In this document: positions 38,784 through 48,071 of the stretch, one piece after another
How positions within the stretch are numbered: the first letter of the stretch is position 1
Layout of the letters: every line of letters begins with the position of its first letter
Assembly: GCA_947489325.1 (NCBI GenBank)
Contig: CANLDA010000008.1
Span: forward strand, 103,583-167,582
DNA from: an uncultured Paracoccaceae bacterium
Lineage (GTDB): Bacteria > Pseudomonadota > Alphaproteobacteria > Rhodobacterales > Rhodobacteraceae
Reading direction: 5' to 3'
DNA length: 64,000 nucleotides
Program-made: the position numbers and the translations under genes
The notes under the pieces: model-generated
Told to the model about the DNA's origin: nothing
Databases searched by the model: none
Seen by the model: only the letters and a program-made list of their open reading frames with translations

Positions 38784-39584
38784 TCAGACCTCGAACGTCA
38801 GGCGTTTGCCGTCAAAGGCGGGTGAGATATGATCGTCAGTTTCCGCTGCGACTGCTTCATAATCAAGATCAATATGCATATTGGTCAGCACGGCGGTTTC
38901 TGGCTGTGCTCGCGCGATCCATTCCAACGCGCGCTCAAAATGGGCGTGTGTGGGATGCGGTGTGCGGCGCAGGGAATCCAAAATCCAACATTTCATATTG
39001 GTCAGTTGATCCCACCCAGATTGAGGAATGTCAGAGACATCAGGCATATAGACGACGTCATTTACGCGAAAGCCAAGGGCATGAATGCTACCGTGTTCCA
39101 CTTTGATTGGCGTCAGGGTAATCGCGCCACCGGCCCCATCAATCGTGATGTCGCCATCAATGGTGAATAAATCCAATATGGGCGGATAGGACGATCCTTG
39201 GGGCTGCACAAAAGCATAAGAAAAGCTGGACAGCAAAGAATCCTGTGTCGAGCCATCTGCCCAGACCGGCACCCGGGTTTTCATGTTGAAAACGATCATC
39301 CGCAGATCATCAATGCCATGCACATGGTCGGCGTGCGGGTGCGTATAGACTACGGCATCCAGTCGTCCGACATCTTCGCGCAGCAATTGCTGGCGCATAT
39401 CGGGCGAGGTATCGATCAAAATCGTGGTTTTGCCTGCGTCGGTTTCGCGTTCAATTAACAGCGAACAGCGGGTACGGCGGTTTTTGGGATTGTTGGGATC
39501 ACAATCACCCCAATGCCCGCCAAGGCGCGGGACCCCACCAGAGCTGCCACAGCCCAAAATGGTGAAGGTTAGCTGCGCGCTCAT
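38784..39584 (-). CDS. MBL-fold metallo-hydrolase (PhnP-like)
   Basis: A 266-residue metallo-beta-lactamase-fold phosphodiesterase-like protein. It opens with FTILGCGSSGGVPRLGG and has the metal motif THPHADHVHGIDDLR, aspartates in VVYMPDVSDI, and a C-terminal NMHIDLDYE region. PhnP cleaves cyclic ribose phosphates in phosphonate breakdown, but paralogues beside tatD and holB are widespread in alphaproteobacteria and their role is not clear. Its start overlaps the tatD stop by 4 bases. Confidence 0.87.
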   Translation of the reverse strand: MSAQLTFTILGCGSSGGVPRLGGHWGDCDPNNPKNRRTRCSLLIERETDAGKTTILIDTSPDMRQQLLREDVGRLDAVVYTHPHADHVHGIDDLRMIVFNMKTRVPVWADGSTQDSLLSSFSYAFVQPQGSSYPPILDLFTIDGDITIDGAGGAITLTPIKVEHGSIHALGFRVNDVVYMPDVSDIPQSGWDQLTNMKCWILDSLRRTPHPTHAHFERALEWIARAQPETAVLTNMHIDLDYEAVAAETDDHISPAFDGKRLTFEV

Positions 39585-40390
39585 GCGGCGGCTGCCTGAT
39601 GGGTGGCGACTTTGGTGAACAGGCGATCAAAATTGGCCTGCGTCTGTGCAGCGAAATCGGCGTATTCCATGCCAAACACCTCGGCGCCTTTGCGTGCTGT
39701 GTGGGCGGTATAGGCAGGCTCGTTCCGTCTGCCACGGTAGGGAGGGGGCGCAAGATAAGGCGCGTCGGTTTCCACTAGCACGCGATCCACCGGCGCGGCA
39801 GCAAAGATATCGCGCACTTCTTGAGATTTGGGGAAAGTTGCGATGCCAGACATCGACAAATAGAAGCCCAGATCAAGCGCGGCCTTTGCCAATTCCGGCG
39901 AAGAAGAAAAGCAATGCATCACACAGCTGTAGGCGCCGTTGCGGTGCTCTTCGGTTAGAATGCGGGCCATGTCATCATCGGCTGCGCGGGCATGGATGAT
40001 CAGGGGCAGGCCGGTTTCGCGTGCCGCAGTGATGTGAATGCGCAAGGATTGCTTTTGCACTTCAGCGCTGTCGGCGGTGTAATGATAATCCAGCCCGGTT
40101 TCGCCAATGCCGACAAATTTTGGATGTTTGGCCAGCGTCAGTAATTCATCCACGGTGGCCATTGGGGCCGATGCCGCATTCATCGGATGGGTGCCAGTCG
40201 CGTAATAGATCGGGGCATGGGTCTCGGCGATAGCGCGTACTTGCGTCTCCTTGGACAGTTCCGTGCAGATCGTGACCATCCGTGTGACCCCTGCCTCGGC
40301 GGCATTGGCGATAATTTGGTCCAACTGGCCCTCAAAATCGGGGAAATCAAGATGGCAGTGGCTGTCGGTGATCTGTGGAATTTGGGTCAT
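39581..40390 (-). CDS. tatD: TatD-family metal-dependent hydrolase (DNase)
   Basis: A 269-residue TIM-barrel hydrolase with metal ligands DSHCHLDF at the N-terminus, GIGETGLDYHY, PLIIHAR and VETDAPYLAPPPYRGRRNEP at the C-terminal end. Family members are 3'-5' exonucleases or deoxyribonucleases. It lies in the tmk-holB-tatD run and starts 3 bases after holB ends. Confidence 0.92.
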   Translation of the reverse strand: MTQIPQITDSHCHLDFPDFEGQLDQIIANAAEAGVTRMVTICTELSKETQVRAIAETHAPIYYATGTHPMNAASAPMATVDELLTLAKHPKFVGIGETGLDYHYTADSAEVQKQSLRIHITAARETGLPLIIHARAADDDMARILTEEHRNGAYSCVMHCFSSSPELAKAALDLGFYLSMSGIATFPKSQEVRDIFAAAPVDRVLVETDAPYLAPPPYRGRRNEPAYTAHTARKGAEVFGMEYADFAAQTQANFDRLFTKVATHQAAAA

Positions 40391-40393
40391 GGG

Positions 40394-41509
40394 TCAGGCC
40401 GTCGCGGTCTCTTGCAATTTAAAAACCGTATCAAGCACAAGTGCGGCCGGGTCAAGGTTCACGGCACGACCATGGCGGGTTCTGGCAGATATTTCCTGCG
40501 CGACCTCGGCCCATCTGCGGGCGTGATGCGGCGAGGGCGCCAGACGTTGCAGCAGCGCGGCCTCGCCTGCGATGACCTCGACGGCGGGAGGCCGGCCTGT
40601 GGCACCGGTGCGCGCGATGCGGGCAAGGATCATGTCCATCAACGTCAGCAACAGTTCAAACTCGCTGTCTTTGCCGCGTGCGGCGGCGGCCTCTGCCAAG
40701 GCCAGTGCCTGTTGGCGATTGGTTCGCGGCAGACTGTCAAACAGCATTAGCAGCTTGGAGTAGGTTTCTAACCCACCCAATTGCGTGAGGCGCAAGGCCT
40801 CGCCAACAGATCCTACGGACAGTTCCGCCAAAGCCGGGCCTGCGTTTACTTCGGCGCCAGCCTGATCCAATGCCTGGGTCATGTCGTGTGGCGACAAGGG
40901 CGCAAGTCGCAATTCGCGACAGCGCGAGCGGATGGTGGGCAAAAGGCGGCTGGGTTGGTGCGAAATCAACAACAGTGTGGTTTTCGCGGGTGGCTCTTCC
41001 AGTAGTTTCAATATGGCGTTGGCCGCGTTCACGTTCATCTCATCCGCGCTGTCAACAATCACAACACGGTGCCCGCCATCAGCCGATGACAGGGCAAAAA
41101 AGTTTTTGAGCTTGCGCACTTCATCTACGGTAATCTGGGATTTCAGTTTCTTGGTCTTCTCGTCGTAGGGACGGCGTAGTGAAAACAACGCAGGTTCTGA
41201 ATTGGCAAGAATACGGCGCGAGACCGGGTGGTCAGGATCAATCTGCAAGGAGGTTGGCGGAGGAGGGGCGCCAAACAATCCGTCCTCTTGTGTCGATGGG
41301 GTGGCGATCAGAAATCGCGCAATCATCCACGCAAGAGTTGCCTTACCCACACCGCGCGGGCCTGTCACCAACCAGCCATGATGCAGCCGTCCGGTGTTAA
41401 AGGCCTCTAGAAAAGCAGCCTGTGCCGCGTCCTGACCAAACAGGTGGTTTGTTTCGCGCGGGTGCGGTGCGCCCTCGATGCGATCCGGTTCGGGGCGATC
41501 ATCGCTCAT
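40394..41509 (-). CDS. holB: DNA polymerase III delta' subunit
   Basis: A 371-residue clamp-loader subunit of the AAA+ type. It has HGWLVTGPRGVGKATLAWMI as its P-loop-like segment, VVIVDSADEMNVNAANAILK in the Walker B region, LLISHQPSRLLPTIRSRC as sensor 1 and the SRC motif. The N-terminus places FGQDAAQAAFLEAFNTGRLH as in alphaproteobacterial HolB. It overlaps tmk by 4 bases. Confidence 0.93.
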   Translation of the reverse strand: MSDDRPEPDRIEGAPHPRETNHLFGQDAAQAAFLEAFNTGRLHHGWLVTGPRGVGKATLAWMIARFLIATPSTQEDGLFGAPPPPTSLQIDPDHPVSRRILANSEPALFSLRRPYDEKTKKLKSQITVDEVRKLKNFFALSSADGGHRVVIVDSADEMNVNAANAILKLLEEPPAKTTLLLISHQPSRLLPTIRSRCRELRLAPLSPHDMTQALDQAGAEVNAGPALAELSVGSVGEALRLTQLGGLETYSKLLMLFDSLPRTNRQQALALAEAAAARGKDSEFELLLTLMDMILARIARTGATGRPPAVEVIAGEAALLQRLAPSPHHARRWAEVAQEISARTRHGRAVNLDPAALVLDTVFKLQETATA

Positions 41510-42132
41510 GCAAGATCCGCCAAAACAGTGGTCAGGACGGTTTTGGCCACGGTGTCGATGTCGCGCGTGCCGTCAATCACGCGAAAACGGTCGCTGAATT
41601 CCTGAGCCAGCGCCAAAAATCCCTGACGCATCTGCGCCTGAAGCGCTGCGCCGAAATCTTCAAACCGTTCCTCGGAGGTTTGGCGCGATTTAGCGCGGGC
41701 ATGGCCCAGATCTGGGTCCATATCAATCAGCACGGTCAGATCGGGTTCGCGTCCGATCATCAGGGAATGCAGTTGATCAACCACAGCCCGCAAATCACCC
41801 CGCGACAGCCCCTGATACATTCGGGTGCTGTCGGCAAAACGGTCACAAATCACGATTTTACCCTGCGCCAATGAAGGCAGGATCGTGCGTTCCAGATGGT
41901 CGCGCCGGGCGGCGGTAAACAGCAAAATTTCGGTCTCTGCGGACCAACGATCAGGGTCACCTTCCAGCACCAGAGACCGGATTTCTTCGGCCCCCGCAGA
42001 GCCGCCGGGCTCGCGCGTTAGAACAACGTCGTGTCCCTGTGCGCGCAAAGCATCTGCCAGCAGGCGGGCCTGCGTGGATTTGCCAGAACCGTCGATGCCT
42101 TCAAAGGTGATGAAACGGGCAGGGGTGCTCAA
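41506..42132 (-). CDS. tmk: Thymidylate kinase
   Basis: A 208-residue enzyme that phosphorylates dTMP to dTDP. It has P-loop FEGIDGSGKSTQARLLA, the DRX motif VICDRFADSTRMYQG, and a C-terminal lid region RAKSRQTSEERFED. The length is standard. It overlaps the stop of the upstream carboxypeptidase by 4 bases (ATGA) and the start of holB, forming a tight operon. Confidence 0.95.
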   Translation of the reverse strand: MSTPARFITFEGIDGSGKSTQARLLADALRAQGHDVVLTREPGGSAGAEEIRSLVLEGDPDRWSAETEILLFTAARRDHLERTILPSLAQGKIVICDRFADSTRMYQGLSRGDLRAVVDQLHSLMIGREPDLTVLIDMDPDLGHARAKSRQTSEERFEDFGAALQAQMRQGFLALAQEFSDRFRVIDGTRDIDTVAKTVLTTVLADLA

Positions 42133-43298
42133 CTTGCGCCCTCAACCTGAAGGCCAAATTGTTTCATCAAGGACAGGGTGGCGATTTTCAAGCGCGCTGA
42201 AAATCCACCCGCTGCAATGGCCTGTTCCGCAACCAAAGGAACGCGGATTTCTGGCAACTCTTCTGGGGAAATCACCAATTCTCCCAGTTTTTGACCTTCG
42301 GCAATAGGCGCTTGTATAGGGCCGTGATAGACCACCTCGGCCTTGACATCTTTGCTGCCAATTGCAGGCAATAGGACCTCGACGTCTTCGGCAGGGACAA
42401 GCCCGACCTTGGGCAGGGCACCCTCCCAGACATCCGCCTCGGCAATGCGTTGGCCCTGACGCAACAGACGAATTTCTGAGAACTGACGGAAGGACCAATT
42501 AACGATCGCCTCTGACACTTCTGCACGTGCGCGCGCGCTGTCCAGACCGGAAATCACAAAAATGACCCGGCGATTGCCCTGACGCGCAGAGCCAACAAGA
42601 CCATAGCCTGCCTCGGAGGTGTGGCCGGTTTTCAGGCCATCCGCGCCGATACCCAGCTTAAGCAAAGGGTTGCGGTTTTGGGTGTTCTTGGGCGCGCGTC
42701 CGTCAAAGGCGAATTCAGTTTCTGCAAACATCGGATAAAATTCGGGGAAATCAGTGATCAGGCGATTGGCCAGCAACCCCAAATCACGCATGGACATGCG
42801 GTGCCCGGCGGCGGGCCAGCCGTTGGAATTGACAAAGGCTGAATTGGTCATGCCCAATTGCTGTGCACGTCGGGTCATGTCACGGGCAAACCCGGCCTCT
42901 GTGCCATCGGTGGACAGGGCCTCGGCCAGCACGGCGCAGGCGTCGTTGCCTGACAACACGATAATACCGCGCAGCAAATCGGCGACCTTCACCCGGTCTG
43001 TGGTGTCTAAAAACATGGTGGACCCGCCATAGCTCATGGCGTGCTGGGACACGGGCAGGCGCTCTTCCATTGACAAGCGGCCATCGCGCACGGCCTCAAA
43101 TGCCATATAGAGCGTCATCAGCTTGGACATAGAGGCTGGCGGCAAGGGCGTGTCGGCATTTTTGGCCAACAATACCGTGCCTGTTGTCTGATCCAGCACA
43201 TAGGCCGCGCGGGCAGAGGTTTCAAAGGCGGCGGCCTGTCCTGCATAAACCAAAAGGGTCAGCGCACAGGTGAAAATCTGGACGAAAAGACGTCGCAT
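42129..43298 (-). CDS. D-alanyl-D-alanine carboxypeptidase (PBP5/6 family)
   Basis: A 389-residue low-molecular-mass penicillin-binding protein that trims pentapeptides in the periplasm. A signal peptide (MRRLFVQIFTCALTLLVYAGQAAA) precedes the S-x-x-K box (PPASMSKLMTLY), the S-x-N box (SGNDA) and the K-T-G box (DGLKTGHTSEAGYG). A C-terminal beta domain is present. ATG 43298 is chosen because it begins the signal peptide. The longer frame upstream has no family match. Confidence 0.93.
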   Translation of the reverse strand: MRRLFVQIFTCALTLLVYAGQAAAFETSARAAYVLDQTTGTVLLAKNADTPLPPASMSKLMTLYMAFEAVRDGRLSMEERLPVSQHAMSYGGSTMFLDTTDRVKVADLLRGIIVLSGNDACAVLAEALSTDGTEAGFARDMTRRAQQLGMTNSAFVNSNGWPAAGHRMSMRDLGLLANRLITDFPEFYPMFAETEFAFDGRAPKNTQNRNPLLKLGIGADGLKTGHTSEAGYGLVGSARQGNRRVIFVISGLDSARARAEVSEAIVNWSFRQFSEIRLLRQGQRIAEADVWEGALPKVGLVPAEDVEVLLPAIGSKDVKAEVVYHGPIQAPIAEGQKLGELVISPEELPEIRVPLVAEQAIAAGGFSARLKIATLSLMKQFGLQVEGAS

Positions 43299-43416
43299 CG
43301 GGAACTCCGTTTTCTGCTCAGGTGCAGAGTCGCAGGAATGTGCTGCCTGTTCAAGGGGCAGTGGGCTGAGTGTGCCGTATTTTGGCTGGAACACGCGCAT
43401 GGCTGTGGGCGGGCGG

Positions 43417-44061
43417 TCAATAGGCGTGCTGTCGCCCATCCCATGTTTCAAAACATCCGGTGGTTTGCATGGAAAGCGCATCAAAGCGCGCCACAAGCCC
43501 CTGAATACATTGATCCAATGTGATGTCGGCGCTGGTGCCGCCCATGTCAGTCTGCACCCAACCCGGATGGTAAATCCCGACGGCAATATTTTCTGCCGCC
43601 AGATCGGTGGCCAGATTGCGCCCCAAATTCAAAACCGCCGCCTTGGAGGCGCGATAAATATAACTGCCGCCCGGCGCGCGCGTGTGGCTGGCCATCTGCG
43701 AGGAAATGATTGCGATCTTGGCTGATTCCGACAGGCGCAAATTCGGCAGCAGGGCCTGAACGGTCAGGAACACCCCGGTGACATTGGCGGCAAAACTGTC
43801 GGCCCACATCTGCGCGGGATATCCTGTGGCCAGATCTTGACCCTTGTCGACATAGACTCCAGCGTTACACACCAGCAGATCGATCGGGACTTCGTTAAGA
43901 GCGCTGGCAAGTGTGGCATGATCTTCGGGGCGCGTCACATCCAATTGCGTTCCGGTGGTCCCATCCCGGCTTGTGCCGACAACAGTCTCGCCGCGCGCTG
44001 CATAGGACTGGGCCAAACCCTGACCAATGCCGCGATTGGCCCCTGTGATCAGAACCCGCAT
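43417..44061 (-). CDS. Short-chain dehydrogenase/reductase
   Basis: A 214-residue Rossmann-fold oxidoreductase with nucleotide motif LITGANRGIGQGLAQSYA, the NAG motif in LLVCNAGVY, catalytic serine in AIISSQMAS and the Y-x-x-x-K pair in YIYRASKAAV. It overlaps the DUF1178 gene stop by one base (TGATG). The substrate is unknown. Confidence 0.9.
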   Translation of the reverse strand: MRVLITGANRGIGQGLAQSYAARGETVVGTSRDGTTGTQLDVTRPEDHATLASALNEVPIDLLVCNAGVYVDKGQDLATGYPAQMWADSFAANVTGVFLTVQALLPNLRLSESAKIAIISSQMASHTRAPGGSYIYRASKAAVLNLGRNLATDLAAENIAVGIYHPGWVQTDMGGTSADITLDQCIQGLVARFDALSMQTTGCFETWDGRQHAY

Positions 44062-44519
44062 CAGTTTGATTTGCGTCCGGGTGTGAACGGCAAGGGGGCC
44101 ACAGGCACACCTTCTTCGATCAAAGCCTTGGCCTCTTCAAGCTTGGCCTCGCCATAAATTGCGCGGCTGGGGGCCTCACCTTCGTGAATGGCGCGGGCCT
44201 CAGACACAAAATCCTTACCTACATAATCAGAATTTGCTTCGATCTTTTTCTTAAGCTCTGACAAGGCCTGTTCAGCAGGCGTCGCAGGGGCGGAAAGGGA
44301 TGGCACGGGTGGTTTTTCAACGCTTGGCTCAGCGTGCGGTGCAGCGGCTGCGCGTGACGGGCGCACGCGCGGGGCCATCATGGCCTTTTCAATGGAATCG
44401 TCCCCGCAAATAGAACAGACCACCATGCCTGCGGATTTCAGTTTGTCATAGGCATCAGCGGACTGAAACCAGCTATCAAACCGGTGCTCTTGGGAACATT
44501 TCAACGTGTACTGAATCAT
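44061..44519 (-). CDS. DUF1178 family protein
   Basis: A 152-residue protein of a conserved alphaproteobacterial family of unknown function. The N-terminal zinc-ribbon-like part contains KCSQEHRFDSWF and VVCSICGDDSIEKAMMAPRV, with CxxC-type cysteines suited to metal binding. A Pro/Ala-rich linker and a C-terminal block IHEGEAPSRAIYGEAKLEEA complete it. It is translationally coupled to the SDR gene. Confidence 0.88.
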   Translation of the reverse strand: MIQYTLKCSQEHRFDSWFQSADAYDKLKSAGMVVCSICGDDSIEKAMMAPRVRPSRAAAAPHAEPSVEKPPVPSLSAPATPAEQALSELKKKIEANSDYVGKDFVSEARAIHEGEAPSRAIYGEAKLEEAKALIEEGVPVAPLPFTPGRKSN

Positions 44520-44591
44520 CTACTTGGGCCGTTTCTTAGGTCAGTCATAGATAGGCGCGCGGCGGCTTCAGATCAAGAAAATAGCATGCGT

Positions 44592-45092
44592 TCAATGCAA
44601 AGAGTGCGGATCAAACGTGCGGATCATCTGGGCGAGTTCCGGTTCAGCAACAAGGGATGCGGCCTTTTTGAGCGAGAACCATTTGCGCCGCCGTTGACCG
44701 GCCTCTGGGTATTTCATCGCCAGTTTACGCACCTTGATGGGATAGACCATGACAAGACAGGGTAATTTCCGTTTGCGCGCATCAGTCTTTTGATAGGAAT
44801 AGAGCCCCAGACATTGGTCATATAATTTGCCAATGACACCGGCCTCTTCCCAAGCTTCCTGCGCGGCGCCCTCGGCCGGGGTTTTGCCAAGCATGGGCCA
44901 ACCTTTGGGTAAGATCCAACGCCCTGATCCCCGGCTGGTGATCAGCAATACCTGCACCTTCCCGCCTTTCTTGCGAAACGGCAGAGCGGCAAATTGGCTG
45001 CGTACATCACGTTTGTGCGCACGTTCCAGTGCTATGGGAAGTTGCCTTGGAAGGTGAATGTCTGTGTGTTTCACCTGAAACGACCTGCTCAT
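44592..45092 (-). CDS. NUDIX hydrolase with divergent Nudix box
   Basis: A 166-residue protein related to diphosphoinositol-polyphosphate-type NUDIX enzymes, with WILPKGWPMLGKTPAEGAA followed by QEAWEEAGV. The catalytic EE pair and the glycines of the box are kept, but the first glutamate of G-x5-E is lysine and the conserved arginine before E is glutamine. The enzyme may therefore still bind metal with altered activity or specificity. The substrate is unknown. Confidence 0.85.
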   Translation of the reverse strand: MSRSFQVKHTDIHLPRQLPIALERAHKRDVRSQFAALPFRKKGGKVQVLLITSRGSGRWILPKGWPMLGKTPAEGAAQEAWEEAGVIGKLYDQCLGLYSYQKTDARKRKLPCLVMVYPIKVRKLAMKYPEAGQRRRKWFSLKKAASLVAEPELAQMIRTFDPHSLH

Positions 45093-45502
45093 CTGTTTTG
45101 CTCAGATTAACGTAAGGCGCAAACGGGGGCCATGGGTTTCTGTATTTTCTAGGGATGTTGTTGAAGTAAAGCATACCGAGGTCGGGGTGATGTTGAATGT
45201 CAGATGACTTTGACCATCTTATCAACACTTTAGCCCAAGTCACAAAAAAAGCGTTCGAGCCAACATTCGCGAGGGGGACAGAATTGAAATTAAAGTGGCT
45301 GATGCAGTGGATTGCTTTATGGCAGTGATGCGCAAGTAGTGGACTTTATAGAGGCAAGGTCACTTCTTAGTTGGTCACTCAATGGTCAGCATGAATCATA
45401 AAATAAAATTCGACACAAATAGGATCCGAACCGTCAACAGATCCGATTCTCACGTCAAGATCATGGAAAGGTTACCCCCAAAAGTATTGACTGTTTGTCC
45501 TT
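45093..45502. other. Intergenic stretch without a recognised gene
   Basis: About 410 AT-richer bases separate the divergent NUDIX and glycosyltransferase genes. No plausible coding frame, RNA gene or clear terminator is visible. It probably holds the promoters of both neighbours. The drop in GC starts here and continues into the glycosyltransferase gene. Confidence 0.5.
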
Positions 45503-46543
45503 ATGATGAGATGTGTTCATAAACACGTTAAAGGTTTTTTTGGTATGCTTGGTCTACCGGTAAAGTTTAATTTTGCTTTTAACTGTTGTGTCTCTTCTGA
45601 TCACATCGTTTTCCCTAAATCCGGGAAGCCACTCCGCCTTGTAAACGGGCAGTTTATCAAAGCCAAAGGGCAGACATCTTTTAGCACTCTCAGACACCGG
45701 ATATCACATCGGTTTTCACGTGCCGAAACCATATTTGCGCCTGAGGCGGCATTGGTTTCGGCCCCGAATGCAAAAAACTATGCGCATTTTGTGCGCGAAA
45801 CATTTCCCATTTTGTTTGCATTGAACAATTGCAACTTTCCGATCCCGATTGTGTTGGGCGAAACCCCAATATCGCGGGGTTTTGTCGGAGAATACGCAAG
45901 CACCCTAAAAAACTTGCAATTTATTAATCTCGCGGACGGTCAAAATCTTTTTGTTGAAAAGCTGCACTATGCGGCAAATTTGAGATCGCTAATTGATCTT
46001 GAACGGGGAAATGGCAGTGAGCTAGTGCAACAATCCGGCGCATTTCTGCGCAAGGCATTCGGTGCTGAAGACACCGATATGCAGGGTAAAGAAAGACTAT
46101 ATATTTCTCGTGAGAATTCGCGCAGAAAAATAATGAATGAAAAAAATGTCATTCAGGTGTTGGAGCAGTTTGGTTTTCAAACAGTCTACACTGAAGGCAT
46201 GTCGGTGGCTGAACAGGTTCGGCGGTTTGCGCAAGCGGAGGCGGTGTTCGCTCCTCATGGCGCGGGTTTGGCAAATGTGATAGCCATGAAGCAAGGCTCT
46301 GTTATTGTTGAGGCAAGTTACCCAATGCCTTCACGGCAAGACCGAAATTTTTTCAAGTTCAGTCATTTATTGGGTCATGATCATTATCTCTTACAATCCA
46401 TCCGTTCGGATTTTAATCGCGCTCTCTCTCGACATGAAGATTTTGTTGTTGATCCCCAAGAACTGCGAAACCTATTGACGAAAGTGCTCTATTTCGATGA
46501 CCCGCGTGCAATGCGCGATGAATATGTGGCGCTGAGGGCCTAA
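45503..46543 (+). CDS. GT61-family (DUF563) glycosyltransferase
   Basis: A 346-residue protein. The family core is seen in NAKNYAHFVRETFP, LYISRENSRRKI, EGMSVAEQVRRFAQAEAVFA and PHGAGLANVIAMKQGSVIVE. GT61 enzymes in bacteria usually act on surface polysaccharides. The gene is AT-richer than its neighbours and stands alone between unrelated operons, which suggests horizontal acquisition. The exact sugar and acceptor are unknown. An adjacent second ATG at 45506 could also be the start. Confidence 0.85.
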   Translation: MMRCVHKHVKGFFGMLGLPVKFNFAFNCCVSSDHIVFPKSGKPLRLVNGQFIKAKGQTSFSTLRHRISHRFSRAETIFAPEAALVSAPNAKNYAHFVRETFPILFALNNCNFPIPIVLGETPISRGFVGEYASTLKNLQFINLADGQNLFVEKLHYAANLRSLIDLERGNGSELVQQSGAFLRKAFGAEDTDMQGKERLYISRENSRRKIMNEKNVIQVLEQFGFQTVYTEGMSVAEQVRRFAQAEAVFAPHGAGLANVIAMKQGSVIVEASYPMPSRQDRNFFKFSHLLGHDHYLLQSIRSDFNRALSRHEDFVVDPQELRNLLTKVLYFDDPRAMRDEYVALRA

Positions 46544-46731
46544 GACATTTAGCCTGAAATGGCTTATACAGTCAGCCAAACCAGCTTTGTCATGTCGGTT
46601 TTTGTGTCACCTTTTTGGGATGTCTCTGGGGGGCGTTGGACATTCCGCCAGTCTTAGGTGCCTTTCCGTGTTGTCTTCAAAAAAGGTGTTTTCCCCGCGC
46701 ATGTCATGGCGCAGGGAACGGTGTGTGCATG

Positions 46732-48006
46732 TCAGGAAATTGCAGCCACTGCGGTTTTGATTGCGGCTTCGGTGATGTCGAAATCTTCTTCGGTCAGGGC
46801 CAAAGACGGATAGGTCTTGCCGGCAGATTTGAAGATGCCTTCTGCGCGTAACACCCTGTTGAAGGATGCATTTTTGTCAGTATCGGCGGCAAATGTGCCG
46901 CGATAGTTCATCACGTCCTGATCGGTAAAAACCACGTCAAACAACGTCTGGTCTCCGACGATACGGTGGGGAATGCCTGCCGCGCTTAGATGGTTGTCAA
47001 ACATGTCCCAAATGCGCTGGCCATTGGCGCGCAAGGTATCATAGGCGCCGTCTCGACGCAGGATTTCCATGGTTTTGCGCCCGGCCTGTGCGGCCACCGG
47101 ATTACCCGACAGGGTGCCCAGTTGCATCAGCCATTTGTCAGCCCCAACAATGGATTTGTCGAAATGGTCCATGATGTCCTTACGTCCGGCAATGGCCGCC
47201 AATGGAAAGCCGCCGCCGATCACTTTGCCCAAGGCGCAAAGATCGGGGGTGACACCGTAATATTCCTGCGCGCCGCCATAGGCAAAGCGAAAGCCGGTCA
47301 CGACCTCGTCAAAGATCAGCACGATACCGGCCTTGGTGGCCTCTTCACGCAAGGCGGCTAGAAAGCCGGGGGCAGGGGGGACAATGCGTTGCAGGGGTTC
47401 CACGATGATGGCGGCGATCTGACCTTCGTATTCGGCAATCAGGCCACGCACGAATTCGATATCGTTATAGGGTGCGATCAACATCTCATCGGCAACCGAC
47501 TGCGGGATGCCACCGCTGTCCATCACGGGCTGAGGAAAGTTCACCAGACGGCTGGGGGCCAGGGACATCTGCGCTTCGGCACTCATTCCGTGATACCCGC
47601 CTTCGAACTTCAGGATCTTGTCGCGTCCGGTAAAGGCGCGTGCCAAGCGCATGGAATACATGTCAGCTTCGCCGCCCGAAGAGACATAGCGCAGCTGTTC
47701 GGCGCAGGGCACCGCGTCGCAAATCTCTTCGGCCAGCGCGATGCCTGCGGCATTGTTGGCGAAAAAGGTCATGCCTTTGGGCAGCTGTTCCATGATGGCC
47801 TCAAGCACCTCTGGGTGGCCATGGCCTAGCATCATCGGGCCAGAGCCAATCAGATAGTCGACATATTCAGTGCCGTCTTCATCCCAGACCCGACTGCCTT
47901 TGCCTTCGCGGATCACAATTGAGGGGTCAAAGTTGCCAAATCCGCCAGCAGGCAGCACGGCGCGGGCGCGGTCGATCCAATCGGCCTGAGTGTTGATTTT
48001 TTCCAT
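46732..48006 (-). CDS. Class III aminotransferase / glutamate-1-semialdehyde aminomutase-like
   Basis: A 424-residue PLP enzyme with GSGPMMLGHGHPEVLEAI, SSGGEADMYSMRLARAFTG, FDEVVTGFRFAYGG and the PLP lysine in ALGKVIGGGFPLAAIAGR. It resembles HemL, but its place at the end of the DddQ/enolase operon suggests a catabolic transaminase for an amino acid released by the pathway. The gap to the enolase gene upstream is 65 bases. Confidence 0.87.
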   Translation of the reverse strand: MEKINTQADWIDRARAVLPAGGFGNFDPSIVIREGKGSRVWDEDGTEYVDYLIGSGPMMLGHGHPEVLEAIMEQLPKGMTFFANNAAGIALAEEICDAVPCAEQLRYVSSGGEADMYSMRLARAFTGRDKILKFEGGYHGMSAEAQMSLAPSRLVNFPQPVMDSGGIPQSVADEMLIAPYNDIEFVRGLIAEYEGQIAAIIVEPLQRIVPPAPGFLAALREEATKAGIVLIFDEVVTGFRFAYGGAQEYYGVTPDLCALGKVIGGGFPLAAIAGRKDIMDHFDKSIVGADKWLMQLGTLSGNPVAAQAGRKTMEILRRDGAYDTLRANGQRIWDMFDNHLSAAGIPHRIVGDQTLFDVVFTDQDVMNYRGTFAADTDKNASFNRVLRAEGIFKSAGKTYPSLALTEEDFDITEAAIKTAVAAIS

Positions 48007-48071
48007 TCTTGCGGTCCTTGCGAGCGATGTTTTGTTCTGTGTGATTTAATTTGACCAAAGAGTCAAAAATA

